Shown here one piece after another: positions 43,804 to 53,423 of a stretch of 64,000 nucleotides of DNA. This stretch comes from Burkholderiales bacterium (GTDB lineage Bacteria; Pseudomonadota; Gammaproteobacteria; Burkholderiales; Thiobacteraceae), in contig JAIMAL010000004.1 of the NCBI GenBank assembly GCA_023511995.1, forward strand, positions 62,001 to 126,000, given 5' to 3'. A program made the position numbers and the translations under genes. Position 1 is the first letter of the stretch. The number at the start of each line of letters is the position of its first letter. The notes under the pieces were generated by a model. The model searched no databases, was not told the DNA's origin, and saw nothing but the letters and a program-made list of their open reading frames with translations.

Positions 43804-45389
43804 GGTTCTCCCTTGCCGCAGATGCGGAACTGGCCACCCGGGGCGAGCTCGATGTAATCCAGACTGGCTTGGTTGGCCTCACTGAGCTGGCGCGCGATAT
43901 AGAGGCCCAGACCCGTGCCCGTGCTCTCCGTGGTGAAAAAGGGTTCGAACAGGTGGGCCTGGTCCTCCGGTGGCACCCCGGGTCCATCGTCTATGACATC
44001 CAATTGTACAACACCGGGCGCAAGCCCCCGGCTCGCCACCAGGCGGATGCTGCCCGGGCGTTTCGAGCCATGCCGCCAGGCATTGCGGCACAAATTCCAC
44101 AGCACCTGATGCAGATGGTAACGGTCGAAATAGAGCGTGAGATCGTCATCGCATTCCACGGAGAAGGTGGCGCGGGGGATTTTCTCCACCTGGCAGAATT
44201 CGTCGGCGAAGCTTAGGAGATAGGGCGCAAGGCGCAGCGCCTCCGGGTTGCCGCGGTCCTTGCGGTTCAACTGCAGGATGTCCTGCACCATGCGGTCGAG
44301 GCGGAAAGTGTTGTCGCGGATGATTTCCAGCAGGCGCCGCTGTGTCGCATCGGCGGTGTCCTCCTGCAAAAGTTGCGTGGCATGGCCGATGGCGGAAAGC
44401 GGGTTGCGGATTTCGTGGGCGATGTTGGCGGTGAGCCGGCCCAGCGCCGCCAGTTTCAACTGCTGCGCCTGCGCCTGGGCCCGACTCATGTCCTCAAGGA
44501 AAATCACCGCCCCCAGCCGCTTGTCACCCCGGACCGGCACGAAACGCACGCGGAAGGGCTGCGCCTGCGCCGCCCGCAGGGGCAGAAGATCGATGTCGCT
44601 GGCCTCCCGCCAGGTGCCGAAATGCCGCGCCACCTCCGGCGCGTAGCGGTCCAGGGTCACCACACCGCGGGGGCCGGGCAGCGGCCCCAGGATGCGTTCC
44701 GCCTGGGGATTCACCTGCCGCACATGGCCTTCGCCGTCCACCACCACCACGCCGTCCTGCATGTCCTGGATGATGAGCTGATTCACCAGATCCAGATTGG
44801 CAAGATCCAGGCCACGCTGGCGGGCGAGCTCCTCGGTCGCGTAAAGGCGTTTGCCCAGGTATTGGGCCAGGCCGGCCACGGCGAAGAAACTGAGGGACAA
44901 AAGCCCGGTCTGGAAATATTCCGGATTGCCATCGGCCCCCCACGCCCACAGGGTCTGTTCCAGAAGCACGGCGAGGGTGGCCACCGCCGCGTGGAACATG
45001 GCCAGCCGCCCCTCGGCCACCAGACTGGACGCAGCGAGGGTGATGAGCAAAAGCAGACCGAGGCCGCTTGCCATGCCGCCGCTGGCATACATGAGGACGG
45101 AGACGAGGGCCACATCCGCCAGCACCTGCGCGCTCAATTGCAGCTCGAAGCGCGGCCAGCGGTTGTGTGTGGTCACCATCAGCACACCGCCAAACAGGAT
45201 ATAGAGCAGGCTCGTCACCACGAAGAGCGTGGGCGCGGCCCGGCCGATGACGATCTGCTCCTTGAGCAGCAGATGGGCAAGCAGGATGACCCCGGCGACG
45301 ATCAGCCGGTAGAGATTGAAATAGTGCAGCGACTGCCAGAAGCCATCGCGCACACGCTCGGTCTGGCGGAGGGCGGCCTCGGACCACAT
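43800..45389 (-). CDS. pilS: PilS-like sensor histidine kinase
   Basis: A 529-residue kinase: six membrane helices (about 25-190), a PAS domain (about 205-310, LIIQDMQDGVVVVDGEGHVRQVNP), H-box LTANIAHEIRNPLSAIGHATQLL (about 335-358), N, G1 (DDGPGVPPE) and G2 (GTGLGLYIARQL) boxes. It overlaps pilR by four bases and lies 11 bases after the PP0621-like gene. The membrane part detects a signal, in PilS the level of PilA in the inner membrane. Confidence 0.92.
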   Translation of the reverse strand: MWSEAALRQTERVRDGFWQSLHYFNLYRLIVAGVILLAHLLLKEQIVIGRAAPTLFVVTSLLYILFGGVLMVTTHNRWPRFELQLSAQVLADVALVSVLMYASGGMASGLGLLLLITLAASSLVAEGRLAMFHAAVATLAVLLEQTLWAWGADGNPEYFQTGLLSLSFFAVAGLAQYLGKRLYATEELARQRGLDLANLDLVNQLIIQDMQDGVVVVDGEGHVRQVNPQAERILGPLPGPRGVVTLDRYAPEVARHFGTWREASDIDLLPLRAAQAQPFRVRFVPVRGDKRLGAVIFLEDMSRAQAQAQQLKLAALGRLTANIAHEIRNPLSAIGHATQLLQEDTADATQRRLLEIIRDNTFRLDRMVQDILQLNRKDRGNPEALRLAPYLLSFADEFCQVEKIPRATFSVECDDDLTLYFDRYHLHQVLWNLCRNAWRHGSKRPGSIRLVASRGLAPGVVQLDVIDDGPGVPPEDQAHLFEPFFTTESTGTGLGLYIARQLSEANQASLDYIELAPGGQFRICGKGEP

Positions 45390-45400
45390 GATCGGCGAAA

Positions 45401-45631
45401 CTAGTGACGGCGCAGACGGCGGTGTTCCTCGCTGCAGAAGAACTCACCGCCGCTCAGGATCGCCTCGCTGCGCGGCGTGTTCACCCCGCACACCACACAG
45501 CGCACCATGTCCTCACCCTGCTCCGGCAGGCGCGCGCTGTCCGGCTGGCGCGGCGTGGCCAGGTTGCGGAAATAGGTCTTGAGAACGAGATAGAGGAGAA
45601 AGAGGCCGAGGAGAAAAACGAGCAAGCGCAT
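45401..45631 (-). CDS. PP0621-family small membrane zinc-finger protein
   Basis: A 76-residue protein: a membrane helix (LVFLLGLFLLYLVLKTYF), a linker and a treble-clef-like end with CVVCGVNTPRSEAILSGGEFFC and SEEHRRLRRH, giving three Cys plus His as probable zinc ligands. It is recognised as the PP0621 type. It is placed in front of pilS and is probably cotranscribed. Function unknown. Confidence 0.85.
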   Translation of the reverse strand: MRLLVFLLGLFLLYLVLKTYFRNLATPRQPDSARLPEQGEDMVRCVVCGVNTPRSEAILSGGEFFCSEEHRRLRRH

Positions 45632-45749
45632 GGGCCGGCTGATCCGAAACAGGGGCTGATGTCTGAGGGCGCATCATATCACCCCCCTGGCCCGGCGGTT
45701 GTCCGCCCCACCTGGAGCCCCAGCGGGGCCTCCTCGGAGCGGAAAGATT

Positions 45750-45826
<77 letters not shown>

Positions 45827-46051
45827 TGGTGGGAGACCATGGCCGTGCGGGTTTTGCGCCTGCACGGGGCATGGGCGGGTCATCGCGGGAAGGTCCGGCA
45901 GCCGTTGCCGCCCGGGCTGAACAGCCGTGGCACTTCGGGCGTGCCGCGTGTGGCCGGGTTGGCTGCTCCGCAGCGTGAATGTCGCCGTGTGGCTTGCTTG
46001 AGCCGGCCTTCTCTCGCCCCGGGCGCTTCGCTGGGGCTGGCTGCATTCACG

Positions 46052-47020
46052 CTAGTGGTTCCGCGAGACCGCGAAAGCTGCCAATTCTAGCAGGGTCTGT
46101 TTGTAATTTGAATCCGGGAGCGGCTGGATGGCCTGGCAGGCGGTCTCCGCCTCGCGTCGTGCCGTCGCCGCGGCGTAATCCAGGGCGCCGCTGTCCCGGA
46201 TGGCGGCGCAGACGGCGTCGAAGTCGGCCAGGCCCCCCGTTTCGATGGCTCGGCGGACGACGGCGGCCTGGGCAGGGGTACCGTGGCGCATGGCATAGAT
46301 GAGGGGCAGGGTGGGCTTGCCCTCCGCCAGGTCATCGCCCAGGTTCTTGCCGATTTCCGCCTGCTGGCCGGAATAATCCAGCACGTCGTCGATGAGCTGA
46401 AAGGCCGTGCCCAGGTGCATGCCGTAGGTGGCCATGGCTTCTTCTTCCGCTGTCCCCGCCTGGCCCAGCACCGCGCCGAGGCGGCAGGCGGCTTCGAAGA
46501 GCTTGGCCGTCTTGTAGCGGATCACCCGCAGGTAGCGTTCCTCGTCGATGTCAGGATCGTGGCAGTTCATGAGCTGCAGCACCTCGCCCTCGGCGATGAC
46601 GTTGGTGGCATCGGCGAGGATTTCCATCACGCGGTGGCTGCCCACCCCCACCATCATCTGGAAAGCACGGGAGTAGAGAAAATCCCCCACGAGGACGCTC
46701 GCGGCGTTGCCAAAAAGGGCGTTGGCGGTCTGTCTGCCCCGCCTGAGGCTGGATTCGTCCACCACGTCGTCATGGAGCAGCGTGGCGGTATGGATGAATT
46801 CCACCACCGCCGCCAGGTCGTAGTGTTTCTCACCCCGGTAACCGAACGCGCCGGCCGACAAAAGCACCAGCGCCGGCCGCAGCCGCTTGCCGCCGCTGGC
46901 GATGATGTATTCGGAGACCTGACGGATGAGCAGCACATCGGAGTGGAGGCGATGGCGGATCACCGCGTCCACACGCTGCATGTCCCCTTCGATGAAGCGG
47001 CGGATTTGCTCAAGTTGCAC
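46052..47020 (-). CDS. ispB: octaprenyl-diphosphate synthase, IspB
   Basis: Trans-polyprenyl diphosphate synthase, 322 residues, for the ubiquinone side chain. The two Asp-rich motifs are LLHDDVVDESS (about 81-91) and QLIDDVLDYSG (about 208-218); GGKRLRPALVLLSA binds the diphosphate. The ending PLPDSNYKQTLLELAAFAVSR is typical of IspB. It is divergent from exbB across a 301-base gap. No assignment of chain length is possible from sequence alone. Confidence 0.93.
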   Translation of the reverse strand: MQLEQIRRFIEGDMQRVDAVIRHRLHSDVLLIRQVSEYIIASGGKRLRPALVLLSAGAFGYRGEKHYDLAAVVEFIHTATLLHDDVVDESSLRRGRQTANALFGNAASVLVGDFLYSRAFQMMVGVGSHRVMEILADATNVIAEGEVLQLMNCHDPDIDEERYLRVIRYKTAKLFEAACRLGAVLGQAGTAEEEAMATYGMHLGTAFQLIDDVLDYSGQQAEIGKNLGDDLAEGKPTLPLIYAMRHGTPAQAAVVRRAIETGGLADFDAVCAAIRDSGALDYAAATARREAETACQAIQPLPDSNYKQTLLELAAFAVSRNH

Positions 47021-47321
47021 GGAGTCGGCCGGAATGGAGAGGGAAAAGCGTATGGTAGGGAGGCGGCGGGGGATGGGTCAAGGAAAGCGGATGGGCTTCG
47101 GGTTTGCTGATGGGTCTCATCACTCGAAGGGGCAAGCGGTTTTGCAGTACCGGGGATGTTGTTCGTCGGCAGGCCGGAAGTTGCGGCTCTCGCGCGCGGC
47201 AGGCGATAGGCGTCTTCGCCCAAGTCTCTTGCAGCATCTGGCCATGCCAATGGCGAATCTGGCCTTGCCCATCCTGCCGCCGCAGGATAAAGTTACGGCC
47301 ATTTGTTTGGGGAGGCAGCGG
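47021..47321. other. intergenic region between ispB and exbB
   Basis: 301 bases without a convincing gene. Contains the promoter candidate at 47265-47293 and the upstream region of ispB on the other strand. No terminator or repeat seen. Confidence 0.5.
47265..47293 (+). promoter_or_regulatory. candidate sigma-70 promoter of the exbB-exbD-lpxK operon
   Basis: TTGCCC (47265-47270), 17-base spacer, TAAAGT (47288-47293); the GGGGAGG ribosome site and the GTG start of exbB follow within 30 bases. Weak -10, read by eye. Confidence 0.35.
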
Positions 47322-47927
47322 GTGCTCAGCATCATCGAACAGGCAGGTTGGCCGATCTGGCCGCTCATTTTCGCTTCCATCGTTTCCCTTGGCATCATCG
47401 GCGAACGGCTGTGGACATTGCGCGCAAGCGTCATCGCCCCCCGGAACCTGCTGCCCCAGGTGCTGCAGGAGCTCAAGGACAAGGGGATTACCCCCGAGCT
47501 CCTCGACCGGTTGGCGCGGAAAGCGCCCCTGGGCCGCATCTTCGCCGCGGCGCTGCGCAATGCCAACAGCACGCGGGAAGTGATGAAGGAGGCGGTGGAG
47601 GAGGAAGGGCGCGCCGTGGCGCACGAACTGGAGCGCTTCCTCACCACCCTGGGCACTATCGCCACCGCGGCGCCCCTGTGGGGCCTGTTCGGCACGGTGA
47701 TCGGCATGGTGGAAATCTTCGCCTCCCTCAAGGTTTCCGGCGGTGATCCGGCGCAGTTGGGGCATGGCATTTCCATTGCTCTCTACAACACCGCCACCGG
47801 TCTTCTGGTGGCCATCCCCAGTCTGATTTTCTACCGCCATTTCCGCGCCAGGATCGACGCCCTGATCGTGGAGATGGAGCAGCAGGCCATCAAGCTCGTG
47901 GAAGTGCTCCACGGCGAACGGCGGTGA
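47322..47927 (+). CDS. exbB: MotA/TolQ/ExbB-family proton-channel protein
   Basis: A 201-residue inner-membrane protein with three helices and the family core TAAPLWGLFGTVIGMVEIFASL (about 109-130) and ALYNTATGLLVAIPSLIFY. It works with ExbD to pass proton-motive force to outer-membrane transport. GTG 47322 is chosen because GGGGAGG lies six bases before; the open frame continues far upstream without protein character. It is seven bases from exbD. In betaproteobacteria this pair precedes lpxK; its TonB partner is elsewhere. Confidence 0.9.
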   Translation: MLSIIEQAGWPIWPLIFASIVSLGIIGERLWTLRASVIAPRNLLPQVLQELKDKGITPELLDRLARKAPLGRIFAAALRNANSTREVMKEAVEEEGRAVAHELERFLTTLGTIATAAPLWGLFGTVIGMVEIFASLKVSGGDPAQLGHGISIALYNTATGLLVAIPSLIFYRHFRARIDALIVEMEQQAIKLVEVLHGERR

Positions 47928-47934
47928 AAAGGCC

Positions 47935-48354
47935 ATGGATTTCCGGCGCGGGCGGGAACGGGAGAGCGTGGAGATCAACCTGATCTCCATGATCGACGTG
48001 CTCCTGGTGATCGTCATTTTCCTCGCGGTGACCACGTCGTTTTCCCAGATCGCCCAGTTGCAGATCACCCTGCCCACGGCCCAGGCGGAGAAGCCCGCGG
48101 AGCAGCCGGCGGCCGTCAACGTCGCCGTGGATGCGGCGGGCCGCTATGTGGTCAACGGCAAACCCTTCGTCGGCAAGGGGGCGGAAGCCCTGAGCCAGGC
48201 CCTGCGCCAGGCGGCGGGTGGCCAGCAGGATCCGATGATCGTGATCAGCGCCGACGCCAATGCCACCCACCAGTCGGTGATCAACGTCATGGAAGCGGCC
48301 CGACTCGCGGGCTATGCCCGCATCACCTTCGCCACCCAGAGCGAGCGCCGCTGA
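47935..48354 (+). CDS. exbD: ExbD/TolR-family protein
   Basis: A 139-residue protein: N-terminal INLISMIDVLLVIVIFL with the conserved Asp in the membrane helix (about 20) that carries protons, then a periplasmic domain (about 45-135) ending MEAARLAGYARITFAT. It follows exbB by seven bases and precedes lpxK by ten. Confidence 0.92.
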   Translation: MDFRRGRERESVEINLISMIDVLLVIVIFLAVTTSFSQIAQLQITLPTAQAEKPAEQPAAVNVAVDAAGRYVVNGKPFVGKGAEALSQALRQAAGGQQDPMIVISADANATHQSVINVMEAARLAGYARITFATQSERR

Positions 48355-48364
48355 GCCCGATGCA

Positions 48365-49435
48365 ATGAGCCCTGCGGTCCGTTCGCCCGGGGGCTTCTCC
48401 CGCTGGCTAGAAGGGCAGTGGGAGCGGCTTACCCCCTGGCATCTCCTGCTGCTGCCGCTGGCGGTCCTTTTTGGTCTTCTGGCCGCGTTGCGGCGAAGCT
48501 TCTACCGCTGGGGTCTGCTGCCCATCACCCGTCTTTCCGTGCCGGTCATCGTGGTGGGCAACATCGCCGTCGGGGGCACCGGCAAGACGCCGCTGGTCAT
48601 TGCCCTGGCCAGGCTTCTGCGCGAGGCCGGCTATCAGCCGGGCATCCTCAGCCGCGGCCACGGCGGCCGTCAGCGGCAGCCTGCGCCGGCGGGCCCCGAG
48701 GCCGATCCAGCGGAGGTGGGCGATGAACCCGTCCTGCTTGCGCGCCGCGCCGGCTGCCCGGTGTGGGTGGGGCGGGCGCGGGGGAAGGTGGCGCAGGCGA
48801 TGCTTGCCGCGCATCCGGAAGTGGATGTGCTCTTGAGTGACGATGGCCTGCAGCATTACGCGCTGGCCCGGGATGTGGAGATCGCCGTCGTCGATGCCCA
48901 GCGGTGGCTCGGCAACGGGCAGCTTCTGCCGGCGGGGCCGCTGCGGGAACCCGGCTGGCGGCTGCAGACGGTGGACTGTGTGGTGATCAACGGCTGGCTC
49001 GCCAGCGCCCCCCTCAAGCGCAACGAATTCACCATGCGCCTCGTCGGCGATCTGCTCTACAATCTGCGTAACCCCTTGCTCAAGGCGCGGCCCGAGGTGT
49101 TCGCCGGCCAGACCGTCTGGGCGATGGCGGGAATCGGCAACCCCCAGCGCTTCTTCGATCATCTGCGCCGGCTGGGGCTTCGCATCGTACCGCGGGCGTT
49201 TGCCGACCATCATCCTTTCACCCCGGCGGACCTGGCGCAGGCAGGGGAGGCGCCCATCGTGATGACGGAAAAGGACGCGGTCAAATGCGCCGCCTTTGCT
49301 GGCGACAACGTCTGGGTGTTGCCGGTTGTGGCAGAACTGGATCCCCGCCTGGCCGCCGCCGTGCTTGACCGGCTCGCCCAACGAAAGGCCAATGCAGCAG
49401 GCCACCCGGAGTCGGGGAACGCCGATGCGCCATGA
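48365..49435 (+). CDS. lpxK: tetraacyldisaccharide 4'-kinase, LpxK
   Basis: Phosphorylates the lipid A disaccharide precursor. The 356-residue protein has an N-terminal membrane helix (about 23-43), P-loop VVGNIAVGGTGKTPL (about 60-74), and LSDDGLQHYALARDVEIAVVD, which includes the catalytic Asp-Asp. The late MTEKDAVKC motif is characteristic. ATG 48365 (MSPAVRSPGG) is used. The order exbB-exbD-lpxK-trm112-kdsB is common in betaproteobacteria. Confidence 0.94.
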   Translation: MSPAVRSPGGFSRWLEGQWERLTPWHLLLLPLAVLFGLLAALRRSFYRWGLLPITRLSVPVIVVGNIAVGGTGKTPLVIALARLLREAGYQPGILSRGHGGRQRQPAPAGPEADPAEVGDEPVLLARRAGCPVWVGRARGKVAQAMLAAHPEVDVLLSDDGLQHYALARDVEIAVVDAQRWLGNGQLLPAGPLREPGWRLQTVDCVVINGWLASAPLKRNEFTMRLVGDLLYNLRNPLLKARPEVFAGQTVWAMAGIGNPQRFFDHLRRLGLRIVPRAFADHHPFTPADLAQAGEAPIVMTEKDAVKCAAFAGDNVWVLPVVAELDPRLAAAVLDRLAQRKANAAGHPESGNADAP

Positions 49436-49515
49436 TCGTGCCCCTCGCGCGAAGGCGGGGGGGAGGGGAAAGGGTGGGAAGCCTGCCCGTGTTTGACGCT
49501 TGAAGAGAGTGCCCC

Positions 49516-49701
49516 ATGGACCCCAAACTGCTGGAAATCCTCGTCTGTCCCCTGTGCAAGGGGCCCCTCGTCTATCGGCGTGAGGCGCAGGAACTCATCT
49601 GCCGCGCCGATCGGCTGGCCTTTCCCATCCGGGACGACATTCCGGTGATGCTGGAGGAAGAGGCGCGGCCGCTGCCGCCGGAGGAGGAGGTGGAAGGATG
49701 A
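49516..49701 (+). CDS. Trm112-family protein
   Basis: A 61-residue protein: [18 protein letters not shown] with the CPLC pair, then [26 protein letters not shown]. This is the classical bacterial UPF0434/Trm112 protein next to lpxK and kdsB. The second zinc pair has one Cys only (LIC). In eukaryotes Trm112 activates methyltransferases; the bacterial role is unclear. Confidence 0.92.
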   Translation: MDPKLLEILVCPLCKGPLVYRREAQELICRADRLAFPIRDDIPVMLEEEARPLPPEEEVEG

Positions 49702-49744
49702 AGGCCCCTCCGGCTGGCCGGCCCAAAGGGGGGATGCTCGTGCC

Positions 49745-50524
49745 ATGATCCCCTTCAAGGTGGTGATTCCTGCCCGCTATGCCTCCACCCGTCTGCCGGG
49801 CAAGCCGCTGGCGGACCTCGGCGGCAAGCCCATGGTGGTGCGGGTAGTGGAGCAGGCGGCGCGTTCCGGGGCGCAGGAAATCTGGGTTGCCACCGACCAT
49901 CCGGAGGTCCAGCGGGCAGTGGAGGCGGCAGGCCACGCGGCGCTTCTCACCTCGCCCGACCATGCCTCGGGCACCGACCGCATCGCCGAGGTAGCGGCCC
50001 GTCTGGGCTGGCCGGAGGAAACCGTCGTCGTCAACGTGCAGGGGGACGAGCCCCTCATCGATCCGGAACTCATCCGCGAGGTGGCGGCGGCCCTCGCTGC
50101 CCACGACAGCGCCGCCATGGCCACCGTCTGCCATCCCTTCCACGATCTTGCCACCATGTTCAATCCCAATGTGGTCAAGGTCGTGCTCGACCGGGCGGGG
50201 TTTGCCCTCTATTTTTCCCGCGCTCCCATTCCCTACGGACGCGAGGCCTTTCTCAACATGCCTTCGCGCCTGCCGCCAGAGATGCCGGCCTATCGACACA
50301 TCGGCCTTTATGCCTACCGCGCCGGCTTTCTGCGCCACTATGCGACCCTTGAGCCGGCGCCCATCGAGCAGTTCGAGGCCCTGGAACAGTTGCGGGCGCT
50401 GTGGCATGGCCATCGCATCATCGTTGCCATCACCGACCGGACCCTGGCCCCAGGCGTGGATACCCCGGAGGATCTTCAGCGGGTGCGCGCTCAAGTATCC
50501 AGACCTGAGACGGGAGGCTTATAA
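49745..50524 (+). CDS. kdsB: CMP-KDO synthetase, KdsB
   Basis: 3-deoxy-manno-octulosonate cytidylyltransferase, 259 residues, for lipopolysaccharide. Motifs: [19 protein letters not shown] (CTP loop), [23 protein letters not shown] and [17 protein letters not shown]. It completes the lpxK-trm112-kdsB unit. A 233-base gap to adk follows. Confidence 0.95.
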   Translation: MIPFKVVIPARYASTRLPGKPLADLGGKPMVVRVVEQAARSGAQEIWVATDHPEVQRAVEAAGHAALLTSPDHASGTDRIAEVAARLGWPEETVVVNVQGDEPLIDPELIREVAAALAAHDSAAMATVCHPFHDLATMFNPNVVKVVLDRAGFALYFSRAPIPYGREAFLNMPSRLPPEMPAYRHIGLYAYRAGFLRHYATLEPAPIEQFEALEQLRALWHGHRIIVAITDRTLAPGVDTPEDLQRVRAQVSRPETGGL

Positions 50525-50595
50525 AGGGATAAAAACATTTTGCGGCGCGGCGGCGCACCGTGGGAAATACCCTGCCGCGGCGATGGTATGATTGA

Positions 50596-51414
<819 letters not shown>

Positions 51415-51426
51415 ACGTCCACGACC

Positions 51427-51777
51427 ATGCCCCCCATGAGCAAAATTCCCGATTTCACGCCCGCCGAGCTCGACGTGGTGAAGCAGACCGTGCGCGAGCG
51501 CTACGGCAAGGAGGTGAACGTGGAGGAGGCACAGGCGGAAATCCGCATGTATCCGGACGACCGCGAGCTCACCGAAGTCCCCTGTCTTTACTGGGCGGAG
51601 CGGGGCTGCCAGTTCGTCATCTTCAAGGTGGGCGAGGGGCGCTACCGCAACCAGTTCTTCTATTCGGTGCGGGAACAGTATGGGACCGGGCGCAGCGAGT
51701 ACGACGACATCCTCGACTGCGTCCTCACTCTGTTGCGCGTGCAGGCCGACCACGAAGCCCAGCGCGCGGGATTCTGA
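51427..51777 (+). CDS. conserved protein of unknown function between adk and pfp
   Basis: A 116-residue soluble protein. Segments: DFTPAELDVVKQTVRERYGKEV, EAQAEIRMYPDDRELTEVPCLYWAERGCQFVIFKVGEGRYRNQFFY and DDILDCVLTLLRVQADHE. Nearly all residues are charged or aromatic, with two Cys (PCLYW, RGCQF) and no signal peptide. ATG 51427 or 51436 (MSKIPDF) may be the start. It is cotranscribed with adk and probably with the phosphofructokinase. I recognise no named domain. Stable position beside pyrophosphate-using enzymes suggests an accessory role, which is inference. Confidence 0.75.
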   Translation: MPPMSKIPDFTPAELDVVKQTVRERYGKEVNVEEAQAEIRMYPDDRELTEVPCLYWAERGCQFVIFKVGEGRYRNQFFYSVREQYGTGRSEYDDILDCVLTLLRVQADHEAQRAGF

Positions 51778-51812
51778 ACTTTGCCTGGAAAGCCAAACGG
51801 AGGGAGACAGCC

Positions 51813-53081
51813 ATGGCGAAAAAGAAAATGAACGCGTTCTATGCCCAGTCCGGCGGCGTGACCGCCGTCATCAATGCCTCTGCCTGCGGCGTCATCGAGA
51901 CGGCGCGCAAGCACAAGGACAAAATCGGCAAGGTCTATGCCGGCCGCAATGGGATCATCGGCGCCCTCACCGAGGATTTGATCGACACCAGCAAGGAATC
52001 GGCGAAGGCGATCGCCGCCCTGCGCTACACGCCTGCCGGGGCCTTCGGTTCCTGCCGTTACAAGCTAAAAAGCCTGGAGGAAAACAAGCGGGAATACGAG
52101 CGGCTCATCGAGGTCTTCCAGGCCCACGATATCGGTTATTTCTTCTACAACGGCGGGGGGGATTCCGCCGACACTTGTCTCAAGGTGTCGCAGCTCGCGG
52201 AAAAAATGGGTTACCCCATCCAGGCCATCCACGTGCCCAAGACCGTGGACAACGACCTGCCCATCACCGACTGCTGCCCGGGTTTTGGCTCCGTGGCCAA
52301 GTACATCGCCATCTCCACCCGGGAAGCGAGTTTCGACGTCGCTTCCATGGCCAAGACGTCCACCAAGGTGTTCGTGCTGGAAGTGATGGGGCGCCACGCC
52401 GGCTGGATCGCGGCGGCCGGCGGCATGGCCGCCGACAATGAACACAACATTCCCATCGTCATCCTCTTTCCGGAAGTGGAATTCAACCAGGAAAAATTCC
52501 TCGCCGCGGTCAAGGAGAAGGTGGAGAAATTCGGCTACTGCACGGTGGTGGTGTCGGAGGGGTGTCGTTATCCCGACGGCCGCTTCCTCGCCGAGGCCGG
52601 CAGCCGCGATGCCTTCGGCCACGCCCAGCTCGGTGGGGCGGCGCCCGTGGTGGCGAACATGATCAAGGAAGGTCTGGGCTACAAATACCACTGGGCGGTG
52701 GCCGACTATCTGCAGCGTGCAGCGCGCCACATCGCTTCCAAGACCGACGTGGAACAGGCCTATGCGGTGGGCAAGGCGGCGGTGGAGCTCGCCCTCAAGG
52801 GCTACAATTCGGTGATGCCCACCATCGTGCGCGTTTCCGACAAGCCCTACCGCTGGAAGATCGGCATGGCCCAGCTCAAGGACGTGGCCAACAAAGAGAA
52901 GATGATGCCGCGCAATTTCATCACCCCCGATGGCTTTGGCATCACCCCCAAGTGCCGCGCCTATCTTTCCGGCCTCATCAAGGGCGAGGACTATCCGCCC
53001 TACAAGGACGGTCTGCCCAACTACGTGCGGCTCAAGAACGTGGCGGTGCCGAAAAAACTGAAGGGCGAATTCAAACTCTGA
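51813..53081 (+). CDS. pfp: PPi-dependent 6-phosphofructokinase
   Basis: Reversible fructose-6-P + PPi to fructose-1,6-bisP + Pi; 422 residues. NGGGDSADT (about 112-120) carries Asp where the ATP enzymes have Gly (GGDGS), and VPKTVDNDLP (about 141-150) has the Lys typical of PPi enzymes (ATP enzymes: PGTIDND). MGRHAGWIAAAG binds fructose-6-P. ATG 51813 follows GGAGGGAG. With hppA downstream it forms a pyrophosphate-based energy module. Confidence 0.92.
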   Translation: MAKKKMNAFYAQSGGVTAVINASACGVIETARKHKDKIGKVYAGRNGIIGALTEDLIDTSKESAKAIAALRYTPAGAFGSCRYKLKSLEENKREYERLIEVFQAHDIGYFFYNGGGDSADTCLKVSQLAEKMGYPIQAIHVPKTVDNDLPITDCCPGFGSVAKYIAISTREASFDVASMAKTSTKVFVLEVMGRHAGWIAAAGGMAADNEHNIPIVILFPEVEFNQEKFLAAVKEKVEKFGYCTVVVSEGCRYPDGRFLAEAGSRDAFGHAQLGGAAPVVANMIKEGLGYKYHWAVADYLQRAARHIASKTDVEQAYAVGKAAVELALKGYNSVMPTIVRVSDKPYRWKIGMAQLKDVANKEKMMPRNFITPDGFGITPKCRAYLSGLIKGEDYPPYKDGLPNYVRLKNVAVPKKLKGEFKL

Positions 53082-53124
53082 GGCGGGCGGACAAAGAGGC
53101 GCCCCAAGCCAAAGGAGCGAAGCC

Positions 53125-53343
53125 ATGACGCTTGAGCGGGCAAGGGAACTCCTCCTCGTGCAGGCGGGGTTCGGCAGCTTCTACAACGGTAATTCCGCCA
53201 AGCTCATCCTGTCCGAGGTGCAACGCGAGCATGGCCAGGCGGCGGTGGACCGCCTCATCGTCGAATGCGGACTGGACCGGGTGTTCGGCTTTACACCCGG
53301 CACCCGCTTTGAGAATGGCATTGCCTACACTCGCTACGAATAA
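53125..53343 (+). CDS. small conserved protein between pfp and hppA
   Basis: A 72-residue soluble protein: [36 protein letters not shown], then [34 protein letters not shown]. Helical first half, basic and acidic residues balanced, no membrane segment. AAAGGAG precedes the start by a standard distance. No family recognised with certainty. It is bound between the PPi-phosphofructokinase and the H+-pyrophosphatase and probably shares their transcript. Confidence 0.75.
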   Translation: MTLERARELLLVQAGFGSFYNGNSAKLILSEVQREHGQAAVDRLIVECGLDRVFGFTPGTRFENGIAYTRYE

Positions 53344-53423
53344 GCGGCGGCCGCCCCCGGCCCTTGTTCGGGGCGCGGCAGGGTTCACAACAACCACAAC
53401 CCGACGCACAAGGAGGAAGGAGC

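Noticed and set aside
42445-45389. PilSR as regulators of the secretion operon at 2.3-11.4 kb
   Set aside because: I found no -24/-12 promoter in front of gspG, and no pilA is present to identify their target.
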